Source: Candidatus Atribacteria bacterium (GTDB taxonomy: Bacteria > Atribacterota > Atribacteria > Atribacterales > Atribacteraceae). From it: a DNA stretch of 8,542 nt. The DNA lies in the NCBI GenBank assembly GCA_026390275.1, contig JAPLGF010000346.1, positions 1-8,542 of the forward strand. The letters are read 5' to 3'. The stretch's first letter is position 1; the number at the start of each line of letters is the position of its first letter. The position numbers were made by a program, and so were the translations under genes. The notes under the pieces were generated by a model. It worked only from the letters and a program-made list of their open reading frames with translations. It did not search any database and had not been told where the DNA came from. Positions 1 through 6,038 of the stretch are shown here, piece by piece.

Positions 1-734
1 GGGAAGAAATTGATTCGACGAACCGTTTGGTACGAGACCTCGCCCGGGACGGATCTCCGGAAGGGACCGTCGTGATAGCCAGGGAACAAACCGAAGGGCG
101 AGGGAGAAGAGGAAGAGGCTGGTTTTCCCTACCGGAAAAGAGCCTGGTTTTTTCCCTCCTCCTCCGGCCAACCAGTATCGGCCCGGTTCACTGCCCCCAA
201 ATAGCCCTGGTGAGTGCCCTGGCGCTCTCGCTTTCGCTGGAGAGGATTGGGCTTCTCCCCGGGTTGAAATGGCCCAATGATGTGTTGCTCGGTGGAAAAA
301 AAACTGCGGGGATATTGCTGGAAAGTTCCCTGGAACGGAACGAAGTAAATTGGGTCATCATCGGAGTGGGAATCAATGTAAACATGGAAGAAGCGGATTT
401 TCCTCCGATGCTTCGGGGGAAAGCGACTTCTCTCCGCATTGAAAAGGGGGAGTTCGTGGAAAAAGAGCAAATCATCACCTCCTTCTTTTCTTTTTTCCGG
501 GAATGGTATGCCCGGTGGAGAAAACCGGGGGAGGATCGTGCTTTGCAGGAAGCGTACACCAGGCGTCTGGTGGGCAAAGGAGAGCCGATTTTTCTCCGCG
601 GGACAGGCGAGGTGCTGGAAGGACGAATGGAAGGGATTGACGAGGAAGGAGCTCTCCTGGTGTTTACAAAATCTGGTCTCCGACGCTTCCAGTGGGGCGA
701 AGTTAGTTTCTGTGCTGCTCAGAAAAGGCAATGA
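1..734 (+). CDS. birA: Biotin--[acetyl-CoA-carboxylase] ligase, 5'-truncated by window edge
   Basis: This enzyme activates biotin to biotinyl-5'-AMP and transfers it to the lysine of biotin carboxyl carrier proteins in the cytoplasm. The frame is open from base 3, where it reads EEIDSTNRL, the family's substrate-binding DSTN motif; the TTG at 27 is therefore not the true start and the N-terminus lies upstream. Visible motifs are the biotinyl-AMP loop GRGRRGRGW (96-122), KWPND (267-281) followed by GGKKTAGILLES with the biotin-contacting lysine region, and GVGINVN (366-386). A C-terminal SH3-like domain ends in GEVSF. About 243 residues are visible, which is the full catalytic plus C-terminal part. 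Whether an N-terminal DNA-binding (repressor) domain exists cannot be seen. The stop TGA (732-734) overlaps an ATG at 731. The bioY gene follows 109 nt later, so ligation and uptake of biotin are probably co-expressed. Confidence 0.95.
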   Translation, partial: EEIDSTNRLVRDLARDGSPEGTVVIAREQTEGRGRRGRGWFSLPEKSLVFSLLLRPTSIGPVHCPQIALVSALALSLSLERIGLLPGLKWPNDVLLGGKKTAGILLESSLERNEVNWVIIGVGINVNMEEADFPPMLRGKATSLRIEKGEFVEKEQIITSFFSFFREWYARWRKPGEDRALQEAYTRRLVGKGEPIFLRGTGEVLEGRMEGIDEEGALLVFTKSGLRRFQWGEVSFCAAQKRQ

Positions 735-847
735 ATTGTGAATGGTTGAAGAAAATGAATACCACCTGTTATTGTGGACCACCGGTTTTTAATGGCGGGG
801 CAATCTCATCTTTTCACTCCTCTATGGGGAGGAAGGAATTCGAATGA
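731..847 (+). CDS. Candidate 38-aa micro-ORF bridging birA and bioY (uncertain)
   Basis: A 38-codon reading frame exactly fills the birA-bioY gap. Its ATG overlaps the birA stop (ATGA, 731-734) and its TGA overlaps the bioY start (ATGA, 844-847). It begins MNCEWLKKMNTTCYCGPP and ends GRKEFE. It has three cysteines within its first 15 residues and no membrane segment or recognised domain. It has no proper Shine-Dalgarno sequence of its own (only AAGG two bases before the ATG), so it would need translation re-initiation after birA. The strong bioY Shine-Dalgarno lies inside it. It may be a coupling device, or simply a chance open frame. No homologue is recognised. Confidence 0.2.
   Translation: MNCEWLKKMNTTCYCGPPVFNGGAISSFHSSMGRKEFE
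826..836 (+). promoter_or_regulatory. Strong Shine-Dalgarno of bioY
   Basis: GGGGAGGAAGG lies 7 nt before the ATG at 844. It is strongly complementary to the 3' end of 16S rRNA and fixes the bioY start independently of coupling to upstream translation. Confidence 0.75.
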
Positions 848-1404
848 AGATCTCTCCTCGTACCCTGGTACGCAGTGCCCTGTTGTGTGCCTTGGCTGGT
901 GTCGCTGCTTCTCTGATTCGTTTCGGTTCCGCGGTGGTTCCCTTTAGCCTGCTCCCCTTTGTGGCTATTCTTGCTGGGCTGGTTTTTTCTCCCCAGGAAG
1001 CTTTTATTGGCTGGGTGGGATATCTTTTGCTGGGGCTCTTTGGGGTGCCGGTTTTTGCCTCTCCCCCCTATGGCGGATTGACCTATGTTTTCAAGCCGAC
1101 CTTTGGTTTTCTTCTGGGATTTGCCCTGGTTTCTCCCCTCCTCTCGATGCTCCTGAAAAAAAGGAAAGCAGTGACCTATCCCTTCCTTCTGGTCCTCTCT
1201 TTTCTGGGGGCTTTTTTTTATTATATTCCTGGTCTCTTCTATTTCTGGTTTGTCGGGAAGTACATTCTTGCCTCTGAAATCTCGGTCAATCTTCTCCTCA
1301 AGATTGTTTTCTGGCCCTTCATTTGGACCGATATTCTCAAGGCACTGGGAGCTTCGATGATTGCCTGGAAAGCCATGCCGTCACTCCGTCGGGGCAGAAA
1401 TTAG
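844..1404 (+). CDS. bioY: Biotin ECF transporter S component BioY
   Basis: BioY is the membrane-embedded, biotin-binding subunit of an energy-coupling factor importer. The 186-residue protein has the usual family length and is almost wholly hydrophobic, with about six membrane segments. Family features are VPFSLLPFVAILAGLVFSP (residues about 32-50), the YLLLGLFGVPVF helix, then GGLTYVFKPTFGFLLGF (about 77-93), which matches the conserved GG...PT.GFL.GF block. A late D..K motif (TDILKALGA) is also present. The start is supported by a strong Shine-Dalgarno 7 nt upstream. No EcfA/EcfT genes are in view, so it may use a shared ECF module encoded elsewhere or act alone. Its position next to the biotin ligase gene supports the biotin assignment. 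No biotin-repressor operator could be identified in the preceding gap. Confidence 0.93.
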   Translation: MKISPRTLVRSALLCALAGVAASLIRFGSAVVPFSLLPFVAILAGLVFSPQEAFIGWVGYLLLGLFGVPVFASPPYGGLTYVFKPTFGFLLGFALVSPLLSMLLKKRKAVTYPFLLVLSFLGAFFYYIPGLFYFWFVGKYILASEISVNLLLKIVFWPFIWTDILKALGASMIAWKAMPSLRRGRN

Positions 1405-1464
1405 AAAGACGGTTCTTTACAGAGAATCAACAAGGGGGTATTGTGTATTCAGGAGCTGGTGAGA

Positions 1465-2148
1465 ATGAGCGGAAACCGGACCAAGGTCCTGATTGTGGAA
1501 GATGATCCCAAGATATCCCGCCTTCTGGAATTGGAACTGACCCACGAAGGCTACGAAACTCATCGATCCCCCACCGGGGAAGGGGCGGTGGAAGATTTTT
1601 TCACCTGGTCCCCCGATCTCATCATCTTAGATATCATGCTCCCCGACATCGATGGGTGGGAAGTGGCGAAAAGAATCCGTCGTCTTTCCGAGAGTGTCCC
1701 CATCCTCATGCTCACTGCTTTGGGTGAAACCGACCACCGGGTGAAGGGGTTGCGTATCGGGGCGGATGATTACCTGGTGAAGCCCTTTGCCATCGAAGAA
1801 CTCCTGGCACGGATGGAAGCGCTCCTCCGGCGTACCACGGTGGCGAACCGGGAGATGATCAAGGTCATGGAGGTACGCATTGATCCTTTCTCACGCCAGG
1901 CTTTTGTGGGAGATGCGGAAATAACCCTCACCAAGACAGAATTTGATCTCCTGCTTTTCCTGATCAAAAATGCCGGACGGGTGGTGTCAAAAGATACCAT
2001 TCTCCAGAATGTCTGGGGTCCCGACTTTTTCGGCAGTACGGGAGTTGTGGAAGTATACATCAACTATCTCCGCCGCAAATTGGGAGAGAAAGGGAAGTAT
2101 ATTCATACCGTGCGCGGCGTAGGGTACACCTTCAAGGAGAAACCATGA
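1465..2148 (+). CDS. OmpR/PhoB-family two-component response regulator
   Basis: This is a cytoplasmic transcription factor switched by phosphorylation. The ATG at 1465 is chosen because AGGAG (1451-1455) lies 9 nt upstream; a TTG at 1441 in the same frame has no such site. The 227-residue protein has a receiver domain (about 6-122) with acidic residues E12, D13 and D14, phospho-acceptor D56 in LIILDIMLPD, T84 in MLTA and K106 in DDYLVKPF. It is followed by a winged-helix DNA-binding domain (about 130-225) with LTKTEFDLLLFL, the recognition-helix region GVVEVYINYLRRKLG and the terminal hairpin IHTVRGVGYTF. The kinase gene begins 64 nt after its stop and is the evident partner. Its target genes are unknown; neighbouring operons are candidates only by position. 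Confidence 0.95.
   Translation: MSGNRTKVLIVEDDPKISRLLELELTHEGYETHRSPTGEGAVEDFFTWSPDLIILDIMLPDIDGWEVAKRIRRLSESVPILMLTALGETDHRVKGLRIGADDYLVKPFAIEELLARMEALLRRTTVANREMIKVMEVRIDPFSRQAFVGDAEITLTKTEFDLLLFLIKNAGRVVSKDTILQNVWGPDFFGSTGVVEVYINYLRRKLGEKGKYIHTVRGVGYTFKEKP
2134..2139 (+). promoter_or_regulatory. Shine-Dalgarno at the end of the regulator gene, positioned for the ATG at 2145
   Basis: AAGGAG lies 5 nt before an ATG at 2145 that overlaps the regulator stop codon. It is too far (73 nt) from the kinase ATG at 2213, which itself has no recognisable ribosome site. It would serve the 23-codon bridging ORF, or be a chance product of the Phe-Lys-Glu-Lys codons that end the regulator. Confidence 0.4.
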
Positions 2149-2216
2149 CCATCTCAATTCTGCACGTCAGCAGTTCAACGGGTCTTACCATTTACTATTC
2201 AACATATTTCTCATGA
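2145..2216 (+). CDS. Candidate 23-aa leader/coupling ORF between regulator and kinase (uncertain)
   Basis: This 23-codon frame starts with an ATG overlapping the regulator stop (ATGA, 2145-2148) and stops with a TGA overlapping the kinase start (ATGA, 2213-2216). It has a good Shine-Dalgarno (AAGGAG, 5 nt upstream), whereas the kinase start has none. The peptide begins MTISILHVSSSTG and is rich in Ser, Thr and Tyr; no family is recognised. The arrangement is what a translational coupling leader would look like, in which ribosomes finishing this ORF re-initiate at the kinase ATG. That role is an inference. A chance open frame remains possible. Confidence 0.3.
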   Translation: MTISILHVSSSTGLTIYYSTYFS

Positions 2217-3496
2217 AAATCAGCCTTCGAATCACTCTGTTCAATTTTGTCTGGTTTTTGATCATCACCCTCTTTGCCGTCTACTTCTTTTATGATTTCA
2301 CCCGTTCCGGGATACTGGCTTCGGAGAGAGAGGATATCCAGAGCCGGATGGAGCAGGGGGGAGGAAGAATGATGATGCACGGGATGGGATGGGGACGTTC
2401 TTTTCCCCCGGAGTTCCTGGTGGGGAGTGACACCGGGGGGACGATCAAGGTTCTTCAGGATTCCTGGAGTCTGAAACCTGACTTGTGGCGAGAAGGATTG
2501 GTAAAAGAAGAGGGGGAATATTTTCTGTTTTTGAAAGTGGAGAAACAGGGGGTACCGCTGGTGGTGGGAAAAAACATCAGCTCTTCCATCCGCTCCCTGG
2601 ATAAAATTCGGAGGCTCGCCTTCCTGGTTCTTCCTCCCTTTGCCGTCGTCATTCTTTTGGCGAGTTATGCTCTCTCCGAATATCTTCTCAGACCACTCCG
2701 GGCAGTCAATCGTACCCTGGCAGTCATCGGTTCAGAGAACCTCTCGGCCCGCTTTCCGGTGAAAAAAACGCTTGACGAGGTGGAAGAACTGAAGTTGTCT
2801 CTCAATGTCATGCTGAACCGTATCGAAGAAGGATACCTGGTTCAGCAAAACGTCGTGGCAAATGTGTCCCATGAGTTGCGGACCCCCTTAAGTACTCTTC
2901 TGGGGTATGCCAGCATGCTCCAGCGTTGGGGGAGCGTGGAGGAAAACGTTCGGGGAGAGGCTCTGGCTGTGATCGAGACGACTGCGCGGGAGATGAAAGA
3001 ACTGACCGAGAATCTCCTTCTTCTCAACCGGTCCGATCAGAAAATGGAAAAGAAGTCTCTCTCGCTGGTGGAATTCCTCCCTACTGTTGTGGAACGGTGG
3101 AAAGGGAAGTATTCGGGACGGGCGATTATTCTCCTCCTGGAATCATCCCCGGTGGTAGAAACCTCTTCCGACCATCTCCAGATCCTCCTGGATATTTTGC
3201 TTGACAATGCCTTAAAATATACCACCGGAGATGTTTTTATCCGCCTGAAGGAGAAGGAAATCGAAGTCGAGGACCGGGGTCCCGGAATGCCGGAAGAAGT
3301 GCTTTCTCACCTGGGGACACGGTTTTCTCGGGGGAAAGATGCCCACCAACCACCAGGCTGGGGTATTGGAATTTCGCTCGCCCGGGAGATCTCCCGGAAG
3401 CTCGATATAGAACTCCAGTTTGAGAATCGCATCGACGAAGTAGGGCTGCGGGTGACAATTCGTTTTCCGGTAATGGGAAGGAAGGGGTTGATCTGA
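2213..3496 (+). CDS. Membrane sensor histidine kinase with Met/His-rich extracytoplasmic segment
   Basis: This kinase autophosphorylates on histidine in response to a signal and passes phosphate to the regulator encoded upstream. The 427-residue protein has TM1 (about 8-28) and an outer loop (about 29-134) containing a Met/His/Gly stretch at 51-60 (GRMMMHGMGW). TM2 (about 135-159) is followed by a HAMP linker (about 160-212). The HisKA block NVSHELRTPLSTLLGY has H220 as phospho-acceptor. The ATPase domain has N box ILLDNALKYT (N332), G1 VEDRGPGMP (D354), F box FSRG and G2 GWGIGISLA. All catalytic motifs look intact. The ATG start lacks a Shine-Dalgarno and no better in-frame start occurs as far back as the regulator's end, so translation may depend on coupling. 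The Met/His stretch could bind a soft metal such as copper, but this is only suggestive. It converges on the yigZ-like gene with 17 nt between them. Confidence 0.93.
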   Translation: MKISLRITLFNFVWFLIITLFAVYFFYDFTRSGILASEREDIQSRMEQGGGRMMMHGMGWGRSFPPEFLVGSDTGGTIKVLQDSWSLKPDLWREGLVKEEGEYFLFLKVEKQGVPLVVGKNISSSIRSLDKIRRLAFLVLPPFAVVILLASYALSEYLLRPLRAVNRTLAVIGSENLSARFPVKKTLDEVEELKLSLNVMLNRIEEGYLVQQNVVANVSHELRTPLSTLLGYASMLQRWGSVEENVRGEALAVIETTAREMKELTENLLLLNRSDQKMEKKSLSLVEFLPTVVERWKGKYSGRAIILLLESSPVVETSSDHLQILLDILLDNALKYTTGDVFIRLKEKEIEVEDRGPGMPEEVLSHLGTRFSRGKDAHQPPGWGIGISLAREISRKLDIELQFENRIDEVGLRVTIRFPVMGRKGLI

Positions 3497-3513
3497 ATGG
3501 TTACCGGCTCTCC

Positions 3514-4146
3514 TCACCCCATTTCGGAGTACGAAATCACTCTTTTTTCCCGGAGTTCTTTTTCTAAGAAGTCCAGGGTGGCTTCTTTGCGGCTGAGGGG
3601 GAGAGAAAGGTGGATGACAAGGGACTGGGGATCGACGTGGACGCCCTCTTTCCGCCTGGTGAAGGCGATGAGCTGGTTCACGAGTAACGGGTAGAAAACG
3701 GGGTCGGAATGGATGGTAAAGTGTACCGAGGGAAAAAACTCCCTGGTGCCAGATTTTTGGATGGTCAAATCCGTTGTATACCCATAGGCCGCGGTGAGAC
3801 CTTTCACCCCCAACTTCTTTCCCCCAAAATAGCGAACGACCATGATCAGCACCTCCCATAATTCATGGCGCCTGAGGACCCCCAGGATAGGCCGGCCGGC
3901 CGTACCCCGGGGTTCTCCGGCATCGGTGGAGAACTCCTGAACTCTCTCTCCCCCCAAGCGCCATCCGTAGCAATGATGGGTAGCATCCGGGAATCTCAGC
4001 TGAGTGGCCTTGACTTTTTCATGGATCTCATTTGGGTTCTGAACCCGGAAACTGAGACCGATAAAAAGCGACCGTTCAATGGTCACCTCCACGATTTCTT
4101 CCTTTTCAAGGGAGCGAAAGTTCATTTCGTTATTTTCCCGCATCAT
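3514..4146 (-). CDS. yigZ: YigZ/IMPACT (UPF0029) family protein
   Basis: This is a member of the widely conserved YigZ/IMPACT family. Eukaryotic IMPACT regulates the Gcn2 pathway; the bacterial role is poorly defined, though a link to RNA or translation has been proposed. The 210-residue protein is of usual length (about 200-210). The N-terminal UPF0029 domain (about 18-130) shows RFPDATHHCYGWRLG (51-65), FSTDAGEPRGTAGRPIL (72-88) and VVRYFGGKKLGVKGLTAAYG (103-122), the diagnostic blocks of the family. The C-terminal part (about 138-205) matches the DUF1949-type ferredoxin-like domain by position. The start could be either of two adjacent ATGs (4146, 4143) or the ATG at 4125; none has a clear Shine-Dalgarno. 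The gene stands alone on this strand, converging on the kinase gene and diverging from the CHR genes, so it is probably monocistronic. Confidence 0.92.
   Translation of the reverse strand: MMRENNEMNFRSLEKEEIVEVTIERSLFIGLSFRVQNPNEIHEKVKATQLRFPDATHHCYGWRLGGERVQEFSTDAGEPRGTAGRPILGVLRRHELWEVLIMVVRYFGGKKLGVKGLTAAYGYTTDLTIQKSGTREFFPSVHFTIHSDPVFYPLLVNQLIAFTRRKEGVHVDPQSLVIHLSLPLSRKEATLDFLEKELREKRVISYSEMG
3521..3548 (+). terminator. Weak terminator candidate for the kinase operon, inside the yigZ 3' end
   Basis: ATTTCG, a 5-nt loop and CGAAAT form a 6-bp stem (3521-3537). It is followed by CACTC and then six T (3543-3548) on the + strand. The stem is short and AT-rich and lies in codons of the convergent gene, so termination would be weak. 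The 17-nt gap between the two convergent stops leaves no room for another terminator. Confidence 0.25.
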
Positions 4147-4201
4147 ATGGGAATGGTATCATTTTTTAAAACAGACTGCCAAAAAAAGTGAGGAATGAGC
4201 G
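4147..4201. promoter_or_regulatory. Divergent intergenic region between yigZ and the CHR gene pair
   Basis: This 55-nt gap must hold or adjoin promoters for both directions. On the - strand TTGGCA (4177-4182) is followed 18 nt later by TACCAT (4153-4158), a fair promoter candidate for yigZ. It would put transcription initiation almost at the first ATG and thus favour the later ATG at 4125. On the + strand TATCAT (4157-4162) is a possible -10 without a convincing -35. GTGAGGA (4188-4194) lies 7 nt before the GTG at 4202 and supports that start. No operator-like palindrome is obvious. Confidence 0.35.
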
Positions 4202-4768
4202 GTGAACGAACGATTGGAAGACCATCGAAAGAAGAGCGGGAGGTCCGCCATCCTGTTCTCTTTGTTCACGTCCTTTTTGAAAGTGGGCGCCTTCACCTGG
4301 GGAGGGGGCTATGCCATGCTCCCCCTCATCAAGCGAGAGGTGGTAGAGAAGAAAAAATTGCTCTCAGAGGAGGACTTCATTGAAGGGATTTCCTTGGCCC
4401 AGAGCATTCCCGGGGCGGTGGCCATCAATACCGCCTGTCTCACCGGACGGGTGGTGGCCGGTTTTTCTGGAACCATGGTTGCCTTGCTTGGCTCGGTTTT
4501 ACCGTCACTCCTGGTCATCATTCTGGTGGCTTCCGTTTTTGGGCGTTTGGGGACAAATCCGGTGGTATTTCACTTCTTTCGGGGTGCCATTCCAGCGATT
4601 GTGGCCCTCATTGCCTGCGGGGTTTATGAAATGGGGAAGTCGGCCCTTCGTGATCGTATTGATCTCATCATTGCCATTGCCCTGTTTCTCCTGGTGTATT
4701 TCTCAGGATTGCACCCCTTATGGGTGGTGGTGATCGGAGGGACCCTGGGTCTTTTGAGGAAGAAATGA
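4202..4768 (+). CDS. chrA: Half-size chromate transporter (CHR domain), first partner
   Basis: This inner-membrane protein is of the CHR superfamily, whose studied members export chromate; single-domain members usually work in pairs. The 188-residue protein begins with a short charged cytoplasmic tail (about 1-16), then the family block FLKVGAFTWGGGYAMLPLIKREVVE (about 25-49). Next come LAQSIPGAVAINTA (about 65-78) and hydrophobic helices to the C-terminus. The GTG start at 4202 is backed by GTGAGGA 7 nt upstream; the nearby ATG at 4195 is in another frame. It overlaps the next gene by ATGA, so the two are translationally coupled. No chrB-type regulator or other chromium-resistance gene is in view, so the true substrate is unproven. 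Confidence 0.9.
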   Translation: MNERLEDHRKKSGRSAILFSLFTSFLKVGAFTWGGGYAMLPLIKREVVEKKKLLSEEDFIEGISLAQSIPGAVAINTACLTGRVVAGFSGTMVALLGSVLPSLLVIILVASVFGRLGTNPVVFHFFRGAIPAIVALIACGVYEMGKSALRDRIDLIIAIALFLLVYFSGLHPLWVVVIGGTLGLLRKK

Positions 4769-5286
4769 TCTACTGGCAGCTCTTCACCGCCTTTTTACGG
4801 ATCGGATTTTTCGCTTTCGGAGGAGGAGTCGCCGCTCTCCCCCTGATAGAAAAAGAAATCGTGGAGACCTTCCACTGGCTGACCCGGAGCCAGTTCTTAG
4901 AGTTGGTGACCATTTCCGAGCTAACGCCCGGTCCCATTGCCATCAATTCCGCCACCTTTGTCGGTTACCGGATTGCCGGAATAGGGGGATCATTGGTGGC
5001 CACGTTCTCCTTTTGCCTCCCGGCGGTTCTTCTGGTGACCCTGCTTTCGCATTTCTTATTCCGGTACCGGGATGAACCCTCTGTTCATGGTTTTATAAAA
5101 GGACTCCGCCCGGCCGTGATCTCCCTCATGGTCTTAGCGGGATTATCTCTTGCCCAAAAAGGAATGGAGGACTGGTTTGCTCTGGTGGTGGGGGTGGTTT
5201 CTTTTTTTCTGGTTTCCCGCCGAAAAATCGATCCCCTCCTCATGCTCCTCCTGTCAGGAGGAGTCGGAATTCTCTTTTACCGGTGA
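4765..5286 (+). CDS. chrA: Half-size chromate transporter (CHR domain), second partner
   Basis: This is the second CHR-domain membrane protein, 173 residues, expected to form a heteromeric transporter with the upstream product, possibly in opposite membrane orientation as known for paired CHR proteins. The family blocks are FLRIGFFAFGGGVAALPLIEKEIVE (about 10-34) and ISELTPGPIAINSATFVGYRIAG (about 50-72), followed by several hydrophobic helices. The ATG at 4765 overlaps the upstream TGA, and TGAGGA (4755-4760) lies 4 nt before it; a longer in-frame version from 4720 would overlap the upstream gene needlessly. It ends 28 nt from the stop of the convergent lipoprotein gene, with a hairpin in between. 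Confidence 0.9.
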   Translation: MIYWQLFTAFLRIGFFAFGGGVAALPLIEKEIVETFHWLTRSQFLELVTISELTPGPIAINSATFVGYRIAGIGGSLVATFSFCLPAVLLVTLLSHFLFRYRDEPSVHGFIKGLRPAVISLMVLAGLSLAQKGMEDWFALVVGVVSFFLVSRRKIDPLLMLLLSGGVGILFYR

Positions 5287-5292
5287 GATAAA

Positions 5293-5312
5293 TCCCGGGT
5301 TCGAATCGGGGA
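5293..5312. terminator. Hairpin between convergent CHR and lipoprotein genes, possible bidirectional terminator
   Basis: TCCCGGGT, loop TCGA and ATCGGGGA can form an 8-bp stem with one G-G mismatch and one G-U wobble as RNA. It fills most of the 28-nt gap between two converging stop codons, where a bidirectional terminator would be expected. There is no U-tract on either side, so intrinsic termination is not assured. The same sequence resembles one upstream of the lipoprotein gene (6017-6038). Confidence 0.35.
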
Positions 5313-5319
5313 GTCTACC
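5296..5319. repeat. Imperfect direct repeat flanking the lipoprotein gene, copy 1
   Basis: CGGGTTCGAATCGGGG followed by AGTCTACC. Compared with 6017-6038 it shares CGGG, TCGAA, GGG(A) and TCTACC in the same order and nearly the same spacing (24 versus 22 nt). It covers part of the hairpin at 5293-5312 and runs into the last codons of the lipoprotein gene. Confidence 0.35.
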
Positions 5320-5956
5320 AGGCACTGTTCAGGCAATGATCTTTTTGGACCCGATGGCTGGAAAATCTCAGGGTGATGGTGAAACGGATCCGGGAGTCCT
5401 GGTAGTCTTTTTCTTCAGTAATAACATACTGGACGGTTTCACCGGGAGCAATCCACCTCCCATCGAGGGGAAGGGGATTGGAAAAGCTGAAATCGAACTG
5501 GCGAATGTCGCTTGCGGGAACAATCAGGACTTTTCCATCATCGCGGAGAGCTCCCAAAGAATAAAAAGAATCAGAAGAAAGCGAGAAGGGGAACTGGTTC
5601 ACTCCATAGAGATCACTGATGGCACCTCCTCCGGCGTCATCGGTGAGGGTGAGCCCATTTCCCAGGAGTAGATGAATGGAAGCCGTATCGATTTTGTTCT
5701 CCCCAACGCCGAATTTTTCCACAAAACTGGTCAGGGTTCCGGTTTTCTGATCATAGCGATAGTTGGGGAAATCGATCATCATGGCGGGAATGCCCTCTCC
5801 GCTCAGAGTCTGGGCGGATACCATTCTCCACGATTCGACAAAAATGAGTTCCGACGAAAAGTCCAGCGTTCCTGAAAGAGGGTTATTCCGAGATACACAA
5901 CCCACCGGGGAAGTCAGTAAGAAAAGAAGCAGACTAAAAAGGACCCACTTTTTCAT
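5315..5956 (-). CDS. Putative lipoprotein of unknown function
   Basis: The product is not recognised. The ATG at 5956 is chosen because AAAGGAGGG (minus strand, about 5966-5974) lies about 10 nt upstream; a longer in-frame start at 5992 would place the signal sequence internally. The 213-residue protein starts MKKWVLF, has a hydrophobic core to about residue 15 and a cysteine at 20 in SPVGC. That fits a type II signal peptide, although Pro at -3 is unusual for a lipobox. The mature part is soluble, mixed alpha/beta in appearance, rich in Phe, Ser and Asp, with no membrane segment and no motif I can name. The C-terminus is basic, then ends HCLNSAW. It is a single gene convergent with the CHR pair. 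It is probably anchored in the outer or inner membrane facing the periplasm; the role is unknown. Confidence 0.75.
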   Translation of the reverse strand: MKKWVLFSLLLFLLTSPVGCVSRNNPLSGTLDFSSELIFVESWRMVSAQTLSGEGIPAMMIDFPNYRYDQKTGTLTSFVEKFGVGENKIDTASIHLLLGNGLTLTDDAGGGAISDLYGVNQFPFSLSSDSFYSLGALRDDGKVLIVPASDIRQFDFSFSNPLPLDGRWIAPGETVQYVITEEKDYQDSRIRFTITLRFSSHRVQKDHCLNSAW

Positions 5957-5965
5957 GTTGATTAT

Positions 5966-5974
5966 CCCTCCTTT
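5966..5974 (-). promoter_or_regulatory. Strong Shine-Dalgarno of the lipoprotein gene
   Basis: Read on the minus strand this is TTAAAGGAGG plus G, about 10 nt before the ATG at 5956. It decides the start of the lipoprotein gene in favour of 5956 over 5992. Confidence 0.7.
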
Positions 5975-6007
5975 AATGGCATTTGACCCCATCGAACCCT
6001 TAATGGT

Positions 6008-6013
6008 ATTGTA
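6008..6013 (-). promoter_or_regulatory. Candidate -10 element for the lipoprotein gene
   Basis: On the minus strand TACAAT (5 of 6 to TATAAT) lies about 50 nt upstream of the start codon. A -35 at 17-nt spacing would be TAGATT, only a weak match. The element sits in the loop of an imperfect inverted repeat: CCCCATCGAACCC at about 5988-6000 against GGGTCGAAATGGG at 6018-6030. Confidence 0.3.
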
Positions 6014-6016
6014 CTC

Positions 6017-6038
6017 CGGGTCGAAATGGGAATCTACC
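6017..6038. repeat. Imperfect direct repeat flanking the lipoprotein gene, copy 2
   Basis: CGGGTCGAAATGGGA followed by ATCTACC resembles 5296-5319 in the same orientation. Together they bracket the lipoprotein gene and its Shine-Dalgarno. The similarity is partial (roughly 19-20 matching positions with small gaps) and may be chance or a shared structural element. Confidence 0.35.

Noticed and set aside
129..782. 217-codon minus-strand open frame antisense to birA
   Set aside because: It lies opposite a clearly conserved biotin ligase; its translation is low-complexity Ser/Phe/Arg-rich and has no ribosome site.
3467..3507. Inverted repeat CCGGTAA/TTACCGG at the 3' end of the kinase gene as terminator
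   Set aside because: The 27-nt loop and the lack of a following T-run make it a poor terminator.
3212..3859. 215-codon minus-strand open frame overlapping the kinase and yigZ genes
   Set aside because: It shares DNA with two well-supported genes in other frames, and its translation is Pro/Arg/His-rich without any motif.
5294..5312. Sequence resembling a tRNA T-arm (GGTTCGAATC with flanking C and G runs)
   Set aside because: The stem does not pair in T-arm register (G opposite G next to the loop), and there is no acceptor stem, anticodon arm or CCA end around it.
5150..5671. 173-codon plus-strand frame overlapping the second CHR gene and the lipoprotein gene
   Set aside because: The overlapped genes have family motifs or a signal peptide plus strong ribosome sites; this frame has neither.
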